The position numbers were made by a program, and so were the translations under genes. A stretch of 64,000 nt of DNA. It comes from a candidate division TM6 bacterium GW2011_GWF2_32_72 (lineage in GTDB: Bacteria; Babelota; Babeliae; Babelales; GWF2-32-72). Below the pieces are notes generated by a model that was not told the origin of the DNA, did not search any database, and was given only the letters and a program-made list of their open reading frames with translations. Of the stretch, positions 54,091-63,034 are shown one piece after another (position 1 is the stretch's first letter; the number at the start of each line of letters is the position of its first letter). The stretch lies in contig LBON01000002.1 in NCBI GenBank assembly GCA_000989525.1, positions 96,447-160,446 on the forward strand, given 5' to 3'.

Positions 54091-55377
54091 TCAAACGTTC
54101 AATTTAAATTTAAATGGTTTTGAGAACACTAAAGACGGTTTACCTGTTTTGCTACCAGCTGTACCATCGCGTAAATAAAACTTAACTTCCATAGTTAGTT
54201 CGGTTAAATTATAAATTTCTGTCCAAAATGTTCGCATTTCAAGGGGATAATCCATATCAGCAATTCCACTTGAATAAACTTTTTCCATAGCTCTTTTTCC
54301 ATCATTCAAAGAAAACTTTCCATTATGATTTTTAATGAATGCATCAAGTTTTAAATACCTATTAAAACTGTTGTTTTGGCAAGAAGCTTTAGCAATTTTT
54401 TCTGAAGGAAAATCCGCTATTTTAGAATAAACATACTGAGGATGATTGGTCATAATTTGTATAGCATTTTTATTATCCGTAAAGCGCCACTGAAATGTCT
54501 TTGGATCCATTTCACAAATCACAGAACTTCCAAACTTATCACAAATTTCAAAATGAATTCCCTTAAAACCAACCGCCATTTTATTCACCAGAAGAGCCAT
54601 TTTAGCTTCTTCAACATTTGCACATGTATCCAGTAAAAGCCGCAATAACTTAAAAGAATCTAAGCCACAATTTTTTTTCATATCCTCTGGAGCTGTAATA
54701 ACCGGACTTCCATAGCACACCAACTGAGAAACCAATAAACCTTGAGAGTTCATGCCAGTAAACAAACCACTTACTAAATCCATGCTGCCTATACCAATTG
54801 ATGCATAACCTTTATTGGGATACAATTCCATAACAAAATTTCTAGAATTAAGCTTAGATGAAATTTCAGGGCCTTGAAAATTCATCATTTTTGCAAATGT
54901 CATAGGAAAAAAATCAAAATTGTGCGCTACAAAAGCATGTGTTTTTTTTGCTCGATTAGGCGGAAAGTAAATCATAGAACATGCCGCGCCCTCAGGCCAA
55001 AGATCATAACTCAATGAACCCGAAAGGTTCACATCTGAAGGCAAATTGTAAGCCTGCGCAATTCCCTTAATTCTTTCAGATAAAATTGGATAATTTCTAC
55101 CAATATAAATTTGATTAGCCTTAGCATAAAGAGGCTCAGATAATTTGTCCGGCTGTTTGACACCTAACCAATCTTGCGCAATCTTTCCAAATGCATTCCC
55201 GATTTCTTTGTTAGAACCTCGCAAAACAATATGCCTAACCTCCATGTACGTATCCGGCTTTTTTGGAAGAATAACTTTGTTAACCTCAATAACTTTTGTC
55301 TGAAACTCATCCGCCAAACATAATGAACTCAAACAAGTTGTTAAAACTATTACAAAAAATATTTTAGATTTTTTCAT
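54091..55377 (-). CDS. Secreted Ntn hydrolase of the C45/phospholipase B-like group
   Basis: A 428-residue protein with a signal peptide (residues 1-22, IFFVIVLTTCLSSLCLA). VLRGSNKEIGNAFGKIAQDW is the typical N-terminal motif of C45 acyltransferase-like proteins. The candidate nucleophile is the cysteine in GAACSMIYFPP, followed by the conserved HAFVAHNFDFFP, and later LFTGMNSQGLLVSQL. Relatives include acyl-CoA:6-aminopenicillanate acyltransferase, choloylglycine hydrolases and amoebal phospholipase B-like proteins. Amidase action on acyl-amides is likely; the substrate is unknown. AAAGGAG precedes the ATG. Confidence 0.82.
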   Translation of the reverse strand: MKKSKIFFVIVLTTCLSSLCLADEFQTKVIEVNKVILPKKPDTYMEVRHIVLRGSNKEIGNAFGKIAQDWLGVKQPDKLSEPLYAKANQIYIGRNYPILSERIKGIAQAYNLPSDVNLSGSLSYDLWPEGAACSMIYFPPNRAKKTHAFVAHNFDFFPMTFAKMMNFQGPEISSKLNSRNFVMELYPNKGYASIGIGSMDLVSGLFTGMNSQGLLVSQLVCYGSPVITAPEDMKKNCGLDSFKLLRLLLDTCANVEEAKMALLVNKMAVGFKGIHFEICDKFGSSVICEMDPKTFQWRFTDNKNAIQIMTNHPQYVYSKIADFPSEKIAKASCQNNSFNRYLKLDAFIKNHNGKFSLNDGKRAMEKVYSSGIADMDYPLEMRTFWTEIYNLTELTMEVKFYLRDGTAGSKTGKPSLVFSKPFKFKLNV

Positions 55378-55572
55378 TTTCTCTCCTTTAAAAAAAACAA
55401 AGCCTGAGTTTAACTTATTTTAATCTGGATCCTAAACAAACTTCTATCTGAACGCAACAATCTTTAACCAATACCTCAACAAGCCCAAGATTTTGCCAAA
55501 AACAAAATAATAATACATAATTAAGGCATTTGATAATCAAAAAATGTAATTTTAATCACTTAAGTCAAAAAA

Positions 55573-57666
55573 ATGAAAACCAAAATTAAACTATTCACTT
55601 TATCATTTCACCTAACAATCGCATCATTCAGTAATGCTAATTTTTACAAAATCATTGCGCAAGAAAATCTCAAATCTCTTGCTAATATTGAAAATGACCA
55701 AAAAGAAGGCTTTTGTTCATTTATTGAAAAAATAGATAATCAAAGTTTTGGTTCTGTTGTTAAAACAAAATTAGAAAAGCAACTTAATCCAAATACTCAT
55801 GACAAACGTCGACTAATATTTTCATTATTAGATGAATATGAAAAAAATCATGAAACGCCCACCACCTCTATTATCGATATCAAAACAATTCAAGATCTAG
55901 AGCTATTATGTGGGTCAAAATCAAATCCGCAATTTTACCTAGGCTCACAAATTGACAGGACTATTACCGAGAGTGGTCGCATAGCATTATACAAACGCCT
56001 TATTCAACCAACCTCAAACACTGAAGAGCTACAATCTCAACAAGAGATCATTAAAGAACTTGTCAACAATCAAGAACTATTCAACGAGCTTAATGACACA
56101 CTTAAAAACTTAACCATTCCAGAAAATGTTGTACTTTCTTTTTGGGATTCAGAAGACATTTTCAAAATGATGCTTGAACAAAACAAAGTTTTAAATATTC
56201 CCTTTTTAGAAAAAATAAAAAGCTTTAAAAAACTTTCTAGGTGGGTGAACAGAAGTGAAAAAATACTTGAAGGCCGTGGTCGTATAATTACAGTGTTTGA
56301 TTGGGTTTCAACTGCTTTAATGCTATATGGTGCAGTTGAACTTCCATTTTATGCAATTACTGGGAAAAATATCACAGATAAACTTCCCATCAAAGACTTT
56401 AACAAAATTGCACCGTACACAATAACCGGAGCAATGTGTTGGGCTTTCGGTCGAGTTTTTTCTGAACAATGGAACAGCAGAATCACAGGATCAATAGCGA
56501 CAAACAATTATGCTAGAGGATTATATTACTACTACGTCGAATGGGATACAGAAAAAATTATTGTTAACGGTTTTCAAACTAAAATGTCCCATGTTGCAAA
56601 CTACATCAATAGCCTCCAAAAAATTGCTTCCATAACTTCCCAAAACCCTATTCTCAATCAAAAACTAACTACCGTAAAAAAATTCAACAAAAACTTAGAA
56701 AAGCTTGCTTCCAAATCTAATGATTTAAAACATTTATTCAGACTCCTACAAACAAATACAATCAAAAAAAAGGAAAATGCCAATAGATTTTTAGATTTTT
56801 GGTCAAGAATTCGAGTTGCATACATATTGATGACAGACTTAAAAAACGACTTCATCGACGCAATGCTTGCTGTAGGAGAACTTGATGCGCAACTTTCTAT
56901 TGCAAAACTATACAAAGAATTTGAAAACAAAGATGTCAAATTTTGTTTCCCAACATACCTAAAAGAAACCGCAACTCCAGCCTTTTCAATTCAAGAATCT
57001 TGGAACCCAATGATTGCCCCAGAAAAAGTTATTACCAATAACATCAATATTGGTTCAACATATCATTCATCACCTAATGCAATTATCACAGGGCCAAATG
57101 CTGGTGGTAAATCAACAATAATGAAAGGCTTTATCTCAGCGGCAATTATGGCACAATCTTTGGGAATAGCACCAGCTAAAGAATTTGCACTTACACCCTT
57201 TAAAAACATAATCACTTACCTAAATATCACAGACGACATAGCAGCTGGAAATTCATATTTTAAGGCGGGTGTAATACGGGCACGTGATTTAATTGAAACA
57301 GTTGAAAATAATACCGATGGATTTACATTAACCGCAGCCGACGAAGTTTTTGGTGGCACTAATAATGCAGAAGGCCAAGCCGCGGCAAAATCACTCATTC
57401 AAACATTAGGTGAAAATAACAACAATATATGTATAACCAATACACACTTTCCACTAATTACAGATTTGCAAAAAGAAACCGGATTATTCACCAACTACAA
57501 AGTTTCTGTTGAATACGACCAAAATGGCAATATCGCTTATCCCTACAAACTCGAAAATGGAATTTCGCATCAGAAAATCGCACTCAAAATATTACGTGAA
57601 GAAGGTTTTGGAGACGTATTCTTAGATAGGGCACAAAACACTTTAGAAAACATTAATAATCTTTAA
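55573..57666 (+). CDS. MutS-family ATPase with signal peptide and internal membrane segments
   Basis: A 697-residue protein. The leader (residues 1-23, IKLFTLSFHLTIASFSNA) resembles a signal peptide. There is no mismatch-recognition domain I. A MutS core/clamp-like region follows (TITESGRIALYKRLIQPTSN), interrupted by two hydrophobic segments (about 243-265 and 278-298). The ATPase domain is intact: ITGPNAGGKSTIMKG, PFKNIITYLNITDDIAAGNS, Walker B LTAADEVFGGTNNAEG (usual DEIGRGT) and ICITNTHF. Membrane-linked MutS relatives exist in some bacteria, but their role is unknown. No clear ribosome site. Confidence 0.85.
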   Translation: MKTKIKLFTLSFHLTIASFSNANFYKIIAQENLKSLANIENDQKEGFCSFIEKIDNQSFGSVVKTKLEKQLNPNTHDKRRLIFSLLDEYEKNHETPTTSIIDIKTIQDLELLCGSKSNPQFYLGSQIDRTITESGRIALYKRLIQPTSNTEELQSQQEIIKELVNNQELFNELNDTLKNLTIPENVVLSFWDSEDIFKMMLEQNKVLNIPFLEKIKSFKKLSRWVNRSEKILEGRGRIITVFDWVSTALMLYGAVELPFYAITGKNITDKLPIKDFNKIAPYTITGAMCWAFGRVFSEQWNSRITGSIATNNYARGLYYYYVEWDTEKIIVNGFQTKMSHVANYINSLQKIASITSQNPILNQKLTTVKKFNKNLEKLASKSNDLKHLFRLLQTNTIKKKENANRFLDFWSRIRVAYILMTDLKNDFIDAMLAVGELDAQLSIAKLYKEFENKDVKFCFPTYLKETATPAFSIQESWNPMIAPEKVITNNINIGSTYHSSPNAIITGPNAGGKSTIMKGFISAAIMAQSLGIAPAKEFALTPFKNIITYLNITDDIAAGNSYFKAGVIRARDLIETVENNTDGFTLTAADEVFGGTNNAEGQAAAKSLIQTLGENNNNICITNTHFPLITDLQKETGLFTNYKVSVEYDQNGNIAYPYKLENGISHQKIALKILREEGFGDVFLDRAQNTLENINNL

Positions 57667-57672
57667 TATTTT

Positions 57673-58299
57673 TTAATCAGGATTCCCGACCTCATAAATC
57701 ATAAGTAATGCGGGACCCCATGGCGTTGTATATTCTCCAAACTTTTTAAATCCTACTTTTTCATAACATCTAATAGCAGCAAAATTATTTGGTTCAGGAT
57801 CTACAATCACAGTAATATCATTATTTTTATCAATAAGATTTTTAACAAATTTTTTAATAAATAAAGTTCCAATTCCTTTTCCAAGGCAATCAGGTTCACC
57901 TATAAATTGATCAATACCTATTATCTTTCCAGGCAAAGGTGGTAACCACGCGTGTTTTTTTGATTGAGCAATATCATAAGACTGAATATAACCAATAGGC
58001 CGATTGTCAGACAAAACAATGTAAGGAACCACTCCATCGCGAATGCGCTTTAAAAATGAATTGAAAAAGTCTTCCTCTTTTTTTGGAACTGGCCACCACT
58101 CAACAACATGAGGCTTTTGAAACCACGTATAAAGCAGTGAAAGATCTTTTTCCTCAACTGGCTTAAATATTAAATTAAATTCCACTTTTTTCTCTGCTAT
58201 GCAAAAGAATGATTTACTAACATTTTTAAAAAAATATTGCCCAATAAAATAGACTGCTATACCTAATAAAAAAGTAGCGATTAAAAACTTTTTACTCAT
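57673..58299 (-). CDS. AAC(6')-like GNAT acetyltransferase with N-terminal membrane anchor
   Basis: A 208-residue protein. Residues 5-24 (FLIATFLLGIAVYFIGQYFF) are a membrane anchor. The rest is close to aminoglycoside 6'-acetyltransferases of the AacA4/Acetyltransf_8 kind: LLYTWFQKPHVVEWW, YIVLSDNRPIGYIQSYD, GIDQFIGEPDCLGKGIGTLF and NNFAAIRCYEKVGF. The Q/R-x-x-G-x-G/A loop is seen as CLGKGIG. An in-frame TTG precedes the chosen ATG and may be used instead (AGGGG nine bases before it). Tail-to-tail with the MutS-like gene, six bases apart. Confidence 0.85.
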   Translation of the reverse strand: MSKKFLIATFLLGIAVYFIGQYFFKNVSKSFFCIAEKKVEFNLIFKPVEEKDLSLLYTWFQKPHVVEWWPVPKKEEDFFNSFLKRIRDGVVPYIVLSDNRPIGYIQSYDIAQSKKHAWLPPLPGKIIGIDQFIGEPDCLGKGIGTLFIKKFVKNLIDKNNDITVIVDPEPNNFAAIRCYEKVGFKKFGEYTTPWGPALLMIYEVGNPD

Positions 58300-58643
58300 C
58301 AAAATATTTTTCCCCTAAGTATAAATTCAACAATGTTATTTTAAACCCAAGCCTACAACCTCACATTAACCATGTTGCCAGATTCGTACCGACGCAAACC
58401 TGCCTTAAAAACTTTATTTGCAAGAAATGATGCTATTAGAGAAGCACAAACCAAAATAATCAAATTTTGAATAGAAAAACTATCTACTAATCTTGCAGGC
58501 ATTGTAACAACAAAAAAAGAAGGACAGCCTAATTCCTATCATTTTTTGACCAATATTGTTAATATATTCCTTTATTATATAAAAAGTATCGCCTCAGCAA
58601 AAACCAAATTATTATGTTCTATAAAAACTAAAGGGATATATTC
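58300..58643. other. Intergenic region upstream of the drug exporter
   Basis: Apart from the permease remnant it contains TTGACC at 58546-58551 and A/T-rich sequence before the MFS start, but no -10 at an acceptable distance was found. Confidence 0.4.
58353..58524 (-). pseudogene. 3' remnant of an ABC-2 permease gene
   Basis: The minus frame reads SFFVVTMPARLVDSFSIQNL, continues through FLANKVFKAGLRRYESGN and ends MVNVRL and stop. It closely matches the last 57 or so codons of the permease gene at 41555-42355. Similarity stops abruptly at the right end, 120 bases before the MFS gene. Confidence 0.88.
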
Positions 58644-60323
58644 ATGCAACAACAAAACGATTTTATGATTAAAAATAAAGTCACAATTTTAATAAGCGTT
58701 TTTTTAGCAATGTTTCTTTCTGCCCTTGATCAAACAATTGTTGCCACAGCAACTCCTCAAATAATTAAAGATTTACAGTGCATGGCACTATTAAGCTGGA
58801 TTTTTATAGCCTACATGTTAACAACCACTGTTTCTGCTCCTATTTTTGGAAAACTTTCGGATTTATTTGGACGAAGAATAATTTACGTTTGTGGAATTGG
58901 CATTTTTTTAGTTGGTTCTGCATTATGTGGTCTTTCTAGTTCAATGTTACAATTAATAATTTTCCGAGCTCTTCAAGGTATTGGAGGAGGAGCAATGATT
59001 GTAAGTGCAATGGGCACAATAGGAGATTTTCCATCAGAAACACGTAGTAAGTGGCAAGGGTTTATTGGTGGAATTTATGGTTTAGCAAATATAGTTGGCC
59101 CATTCTTAGGTGGTTGGATTAGTGATGCCTTTTCTTGGCGTTGGATTTTTTATGTAAATCTTCCTCTTGGAATTCCCGTAATGTTTCTTTTATGGAAAAT
59201 GATGCCAAAAAATCAACATCAACGCAGAGACAAATCCATTGATTTTTTAGGTGCAACTTTATTAGTATTAGGCCTCATTCCATTTCTACTAACCTTTATT
59301 TGGGGTGGAACAGAGTATGCTTGGAATTCACAAGAAACAATCTTTCTTTCTCTTACAGGTTTAATTACTTTAATACTATTTATTTTTGTTGAAAAAAGAG
59401 CCTCTGATCCAATTATTTCACTTTCTTTATTTAAAAATAAAGTCTTTTTAACTTCTTGTGGCGCCATGTTCTTTATTTGGATGGGAATGTTTGGTGCAAT
59501 TTTATATCTACCCATATTTGCTCAAAGTGTTATTGGTATTTCTGCCACACATTCGGGTATAATTTTAGCACCCATGATGATTGCTTCATTTTTAGGCTCA
59601 ACTTTATCTGGGCAAATTATTTCACGCACAGGCAGATATAAAGGACTTGCCATATTTGGGGTCACATGCATTTTAATTGGTTACCTATTATTTTCATTCA
59701 TCAATATCAATACAACTCAAACAACATTATCGATGCTTGTGATTTTCTTAGGAATAGGAATGGGAATAACAATGCCGTTATTCATGATTGTTATTCAAAG
59801 TGCATTTGAGCGCAAACGTATTGGAGAAGTGACTGCAACCTTCCAATTAATTCGAAGCATGGGTGCAACAATAGGAACTGCTATTATGGGTGGAGTTATG
59901 AATAACCGACTCGCTCACCATCTTGCAGGTATAGCAAATGATCCATTTATTTTGGCGGCCAAACAATTAGGAAATAATAAAACATTAGAAAATATTACAA
60001 GTAGCTCTGTTCGTAATTTGCTCAATAACGCAAGTCAAAAACAAATGCAAGCCTGCATTTCTCAAGCTCCAGAAAATATGCAAGATCAATTACAAAATTG
60101 CTTTAATCAATTCATTACAATAATAAAAGAAGCATTTAGCAATTCAGTAGGTTTTGTATTTTTAGTAAGTTGTATATTTTTATTAATCGCTTTAATAATT
60201 GTTTTATTTTTACCAACAATTACTTTACGCAAACATAAAAAGCAACCAATACTCGAAGAAGCAGGAAAAGAAATGGCAACAAGCCTGGGCCAATCAGACA
60301 AACGACACGAACCAGAATTATAA
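58644..60323 (+). CDS. MFS multidrug exporter, DHA2 (EmrB/QacA) family
   Basis: A 559-residue inner-membrane proton antiporter with about 14 predicted spans. Family motifs: LDQTIVATATPQIIKDL in span 1, GKLSDLFGRRIIYVCG (motif A) in loop 2-3, RALQGIGGGAMIVSAMGTIGD (motif B) in span 4, and GPFLGGWISDAFSWRWIFYVNLPLG (two pieces, motif C region). It would export drugs or other amphipathic compounds. The position beside an AAC(6')-like gene and kinase-like genes suggests a resistance-flavoured region. AAAGGG precedes the ATG. Confidence 0.93.
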   Translation: MQQQNDFMIKNKVTILISVFLAMFLSALDQTIVATATPQIIKDLQCMALLSWIFIAYMLTTTVSAPIFGKLSDLFGRRIIYVCGIGIFLVGSALCGLSSSMLQLIIFRALQGIGGGAMIVSAMGTIGDFPSETRSKWQGFIGGIYGLANIVGPFLGGWISDAFSWRWIFYVNLPLGIPVMFLLWKMMPKNQHQRRDKSIDFLGATLLVLGLIPFLLTFIWGGTEYAWNSQETIFLSLTGLITLILFIFVEKRASDPIISLSLFKNKVFLTSCGAMFFIWMGMFGAILYLPIFAQSVIGISATHSGIILAPMMIASFLGSTLSGQIISRTGRYKGLAIFGVTCILIGYLLFSFININTTQTTLSMLVIFLGIGMGITMPLFMIVIQSAFERKRIGEVTATFQLIRSMGATIGTAIMGGVMNNRLAHHLAGIANDPFILAAKQLGNNKTLENITSSSVRNLLNNASQKQMQACISQAPENMQDQLQNCFNQFITIIKEAFSNSVGFVFLVSCIFLLIALIIVLFLPTITLRKHKKQPILEEAGKEMATSLGQSDKRHEPEL

Positions 60324-60371
60324 AACAAGTCACAAATTAATTTACAATTTTTAAAACTTAATCGAATTATT

Positions 60372-61313
60372 ATGAACAACAAATTTTTATTTTTTTTCTT
60401 AACGTCATGTCATATTTCAATATTTCCAAACATTCTTTTACAAGCACCAAAAGAAGCAACTGCAAAACATATGCTTAAACGATCAAATGAAATATCCTTT
60501 ACATTCGCATTATCAAAAAATGAATCAATCAAATTTTCTTACAAAAATGGAACGTCTGAATTTTCTTTTCAAAAAGCAAATTCACATTGTTCCTGTGAAA
60601 CATTAAAAAACCTATATACAGAAATATTCGAAAAAGCAGAAAGACTAACAAATAATTTTATAACAACCATAAGAAAAACGCACAGAGCCTCTGGATACAT
60701 AATTTATAAAAACCTTATTATACCTGAAAAACAACGAAATCCTATTACGATTAGCTTAGAAGAACTAGCTGAGATCATAAAAAATAAAAGAGTTATATTC
60801 TACACAGGTGCAGGTATTTCTATGCCTACAGTTTACGGCATGGACGAGTTAGAAGAAAAACTCCGAATTAATAAACCTAAAACAATTTTAGACAACCAAG
60901 AAGAAGTACTAAATGAATGGAAAATATTTATAAATCAACTTTATGAAAGTGAACCAGCACAAGCCCATCTTGAATTTGCACAAATGTGTCTAGAAAACAA
61001 CATTCAAGTTTTAACGGAACTGGTAGATAATTTACATGAAAAATCTGGCATCAAACCATTTCACATGTCAGCTGAAAGAATTAGAAAGAAAATTTCTGAA
61101 AATGATTTAAAAGAAGTTGATGCGATAATTTGCATTGGATTAAGGTTTGACGATCGTGGCTTTTTAGGTTGGTACAAATACAATAATCCTTATGGAAAAA
61201 TCATATCCATTGATATAGGCATGCCAACTTATTTATCTGAAGAAGATTGTTTATTAAAAGAAGATCTTAATATTGTTATTCCAAAGCTAAGAAAACGTTT
61301 AAACAACAAATGA
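60372..61313 (+). CDS. Sirtuin-like protein with N-terminal leader
   Basis: A 313-residue protein. [13 protein letters not shown] is a short hydrophobic leader with a possible lipobox (LTSC). Residues 25-115 are of unknown type. From about residue 120 a Sir2 core is seen: [16 protein letters not shown] (NAD-binding GAGxS), [29 protein letters not shown] (in place of TQNIDGLHxxAG) and [11 protein letters not shown]. The catalytic Q-N pair is changed to E-L, and the zinc-binding cysteines are absent, so deacylase activity is doubtful; NAD binding may remain. Its stop overlaps the next start by ATGA. Confidence 0.78.
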   Translation: MNNKFLFFFLTSCHISIFPNILLQAPKEATAKHMLKRSNEISFTFALSKNESIKFSYKNGTSEFSFQKANSHCSCETLKNLYTEIFEKAERLTNNFITTIRKTHRASGYIIYKNLIIPEKQRNPITISLEELAEIIKNKRVIFYTGAGISMPTVYGMDELEEKLRINKPKTILDNQEEVLNEWKIFINQLYESEPAQAHLEFAQMCLENNIQVLTELVDNLHEKSGIKPFHMSAERIRKKISENDLKEVDAIICIGLRFDDRGFLGWYKYNNPYGKIISIDIGMPTYLSEEDCLLKEDLNIVIPKLRKRLNNK

Positions 61314-61912
61314 GATCAATAAAATATATATTTTTACTCACCTTATTGATTACAATATCTTATGCGATTTTTATAAAACCAATTTTCTTAAACATAAAAA
61401 GGGTAAACGCAATGAGTAAATCAAAACCAATTTTTGTAATTCAAAAACATGATGCAACAACTTTACATTATGATTTTCGTCTAGAAATTGATGGTGTATT
61501 AAAATCTTGGGCGGTTCCCAAGGGACCTTCGACAGATCCAAGTCAAAAACATTTAGCAATAATGACAGAAGATCACAAAATGTCTTGGGCAAAATTCGAA
61601 GGCATAATTCCGGAAGGTGAATACGGCGCGGGAACAGTAATGATCTGGGACTATGGTACTTACAAAAACATCAAAGAAAAAGATGGCAAGCTTGTTCCAA
61701 TGGAACAATGTTTAGAAAATGGTCGAATTGAAATTTGGCTTGATGGAGAAAAACTAAAAGGCAGTTATGCACTCATACGAATGCAAGATAATAAAAATTG
61801 GTTGTTAATCAAGATGAAAGATGAATTTACTGACATACCAAAAAATCCAATCAAAAATTTACCTAATTCAGCAAAGAGTGGAAAAAGTTTGAGCGAAATA
61901 ACAAAATTGTAA
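61310..61912 (+). CDS. LigD-type 3'-phosphoesterase domain protein with N-terminal leader
   Basis: A 200-residue protein. The PE domain motifs are complete: [63 protein letters not shown] and WLLIKM. In LigD this domain trims 3'-phosphates and ribonucleotides at breaks. Here it is free-standing, with no ligase or polymerase domain, and residues 1-30 form a hydrophobic leader. An internal ATG at 61412 ([14 protein letters not shown]) with AAAAAGGG upstream would make a leaderless cytosolic enzyme. It overlaps the sirtuin-like gene by four bases. Confidence 0.88.
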   Translation: MRSIKYIFLLTLLITISYAIFIKPIFLNIKRVNAMSKSKPIFVIQKHDATTLHYDFRLEIDGVLKSWAVPKGPSTDPSQKHLAIMTEDHKMSWAKFEGIIPEGEYGAGTVMIWDYGTYKNIKEKDGKLVPMEQCLENGRIEIWLDGEKLKGSYALIRMQDNKNWLLIKMKDEFTDIPKNPIKNLPNSAKSGKSLSEITKL

Positions 61913-61913
61913 A

Positions 61914-62010
61914 CGCGGTCAATGTGCCACCAATCGTGACCTGAGCCTTCACCTTCCAATTTTTTTCTAACATACTCTTGTGTATTTTTTACAATTTCAA
62001 ATTTATTCAT
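61914..62010 (-). pseudogene. 5' remnant of an HD-domain phosphohydrolase gene
   Basis: With an AAAAGG ribosome site, the frame begins MNKFEIVKNTQEYVRKKLEG and continues [15 protein letters not shown], the exact opening of the YedJ-type HD hydrolases (GHDWWHIxRV). Beyond this the frame runs antisense into the end of the LigD-PE gene with no family match, so only about 32 codons survive. Confidence 0.75.
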
Positions 62011-62081
62011 GACAACCTTTTCACTAAAAAATAATTATTTAATACAAAAAAATGGTCGACAATTTAGATATTCAACCAAAT

Positions 62082-62669
62082 CTACAAAACAATCTCTTCT
62101 TCAGGATCATGCGTATATTTTTTTATATAACCCCGATGCATACGTGTGATTTTTTTGATACCCATTGAGCGCAATAAATTATAAATTTCATGCAATGCTT
62201 TATCTGCATTCATACCAGTCTTTTGCAATTCTATTTCAAAACAAATTCCATAATTTAATACATCGTCAATTGCAATTTCAAAGTCTTTATATTTATAAGT
62301 TGTTCTTGTTTTTTGAAGTTCAACTTTTTCTAAAAAACCAAGTTTCTCAAAAATATGAATCATTGTTTTGCCATTTGCAACGGAAGTTTCAAATTCGTCA
62401 CAAAAATAAGTTTTTTTTCCTTGTTCATCTGTTTGAAATTCTTTAAAACAAACAAAATCACCCTTGTTTGTAAGACGAACACGCAAATATTTTAATAATT
62501 TATGAAAACCATCGAGCTGAGAATAATATTCAATTTCACCACTTTTATAAAGACAAAAATCATGTTGATCGACCACGCCTTTAAAATCTGCATTCTTATT
62601 TAGCCAATCAAAAAATATTTTTTGAAAATAATCATCTAATTTAAATCTAATTTCCATCTCTTTAGACAT
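62082..62669 (-). CDS. CYTH-domain protein (class IV adenylate cyclase/triphosphatase type)
   Basis: A 195-residue cytosolic protein. The CYTH signature ExExK appears as EMEIRFKL at the start; KYLRVRLTNKGDFVCFKEF provides basic tunnel residues, and KTRTTYKYKDFEIAIDDV and FEIELQK give the further arginines and acidic metal ligands. Class IV adenylate cyclases and inorganic triphosphatases share this fold, and the sequence does not separate them. A GGGGGG ribosome site is five bases before the ATG. Confidence 0.82.
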   Translation of the reverse strand: MSKEMEIRFKLDDYFQKIFFDWLNKNADFKGVVDQHDFCLYKSGEIEYYSQLDGFHKLLKYLRVRLTNKGDFVCFKEFQTDEQGKKTYFCDEFETSVANGKTMIHIFEKLGFLEKVELQKTRTTYKYKDFEIAIDDVLNYGICFEIELQKTGMNADKALHEIYNLLRSMGIKKITRMHRGYIKKYTHDPEEEIVL

Positions 62670-62772
62670 AAAAACCCCCCAATCTTTTTACAAAAAACAA
62701 CAAAAAATCATAATCCTAAATAAAAGAATAAAACAAACAACAAAAAAACAATTTAGATTTTCAAAATTGACC

Positions 62773-62811
62773 AAAAAAAAAGAACCTCGAAGGAATTCTT
62801 CGAGGTTCTTA
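62773..62811 (-). terminator. Terminator of the rRNA operon
   Basis: In the minus sense, AAGAACCTCGAAG/CTTCGAGGTTCTT with a loop of about five bases is followed by nine T. It lies just past the 3' end of 5S rRNA. Confidence 0.93.
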
Positions 62812-62818
62812 ATTTAAT

Positions 62819-62932
62819 CCTGGCAACACCTACTTTCCCAGACCGTCTCCAGCCAAGTATCATGAGCGCTATGGACTTTACTTCCGTATTCGGGATGGGA
62901 ACGGGTGTTTCCCCATAGCAATCGTCACCAGG
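62819..62932 (-). rRNA. rrf: 5S ribosomal RNA
   Basis: About 114 nt. The complementary ends CCTGGTGACGAT and the 3' GTTGCCAGG form helix I; CACCCGTTCCCATCCCGAA and GGAGACGGTCTGGGAAAGTAGG are strongly conserved 5S segments. It follows 23S by about 100 bases. Confidence 0.95.
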
Positions 62933-63034
62933 AAATTTTATAAAAATTTCATAATTTCAAATCTTTTTGTGTCAAAGAAATATTCGTAGTTTTTTCAAGA
63001 TCTATTCAAATTTTACCGTTTTAAAACTTATAGC

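Noticed and set aside
60372-62010. The sirtuin-PE region considered as a known Sir2-type antiphage system
   Set aside because: The Sir2 catalytic residues are changed, both proteins have leaders, and no known partner (Argonaute, HerA, STALD-type) is nearby.
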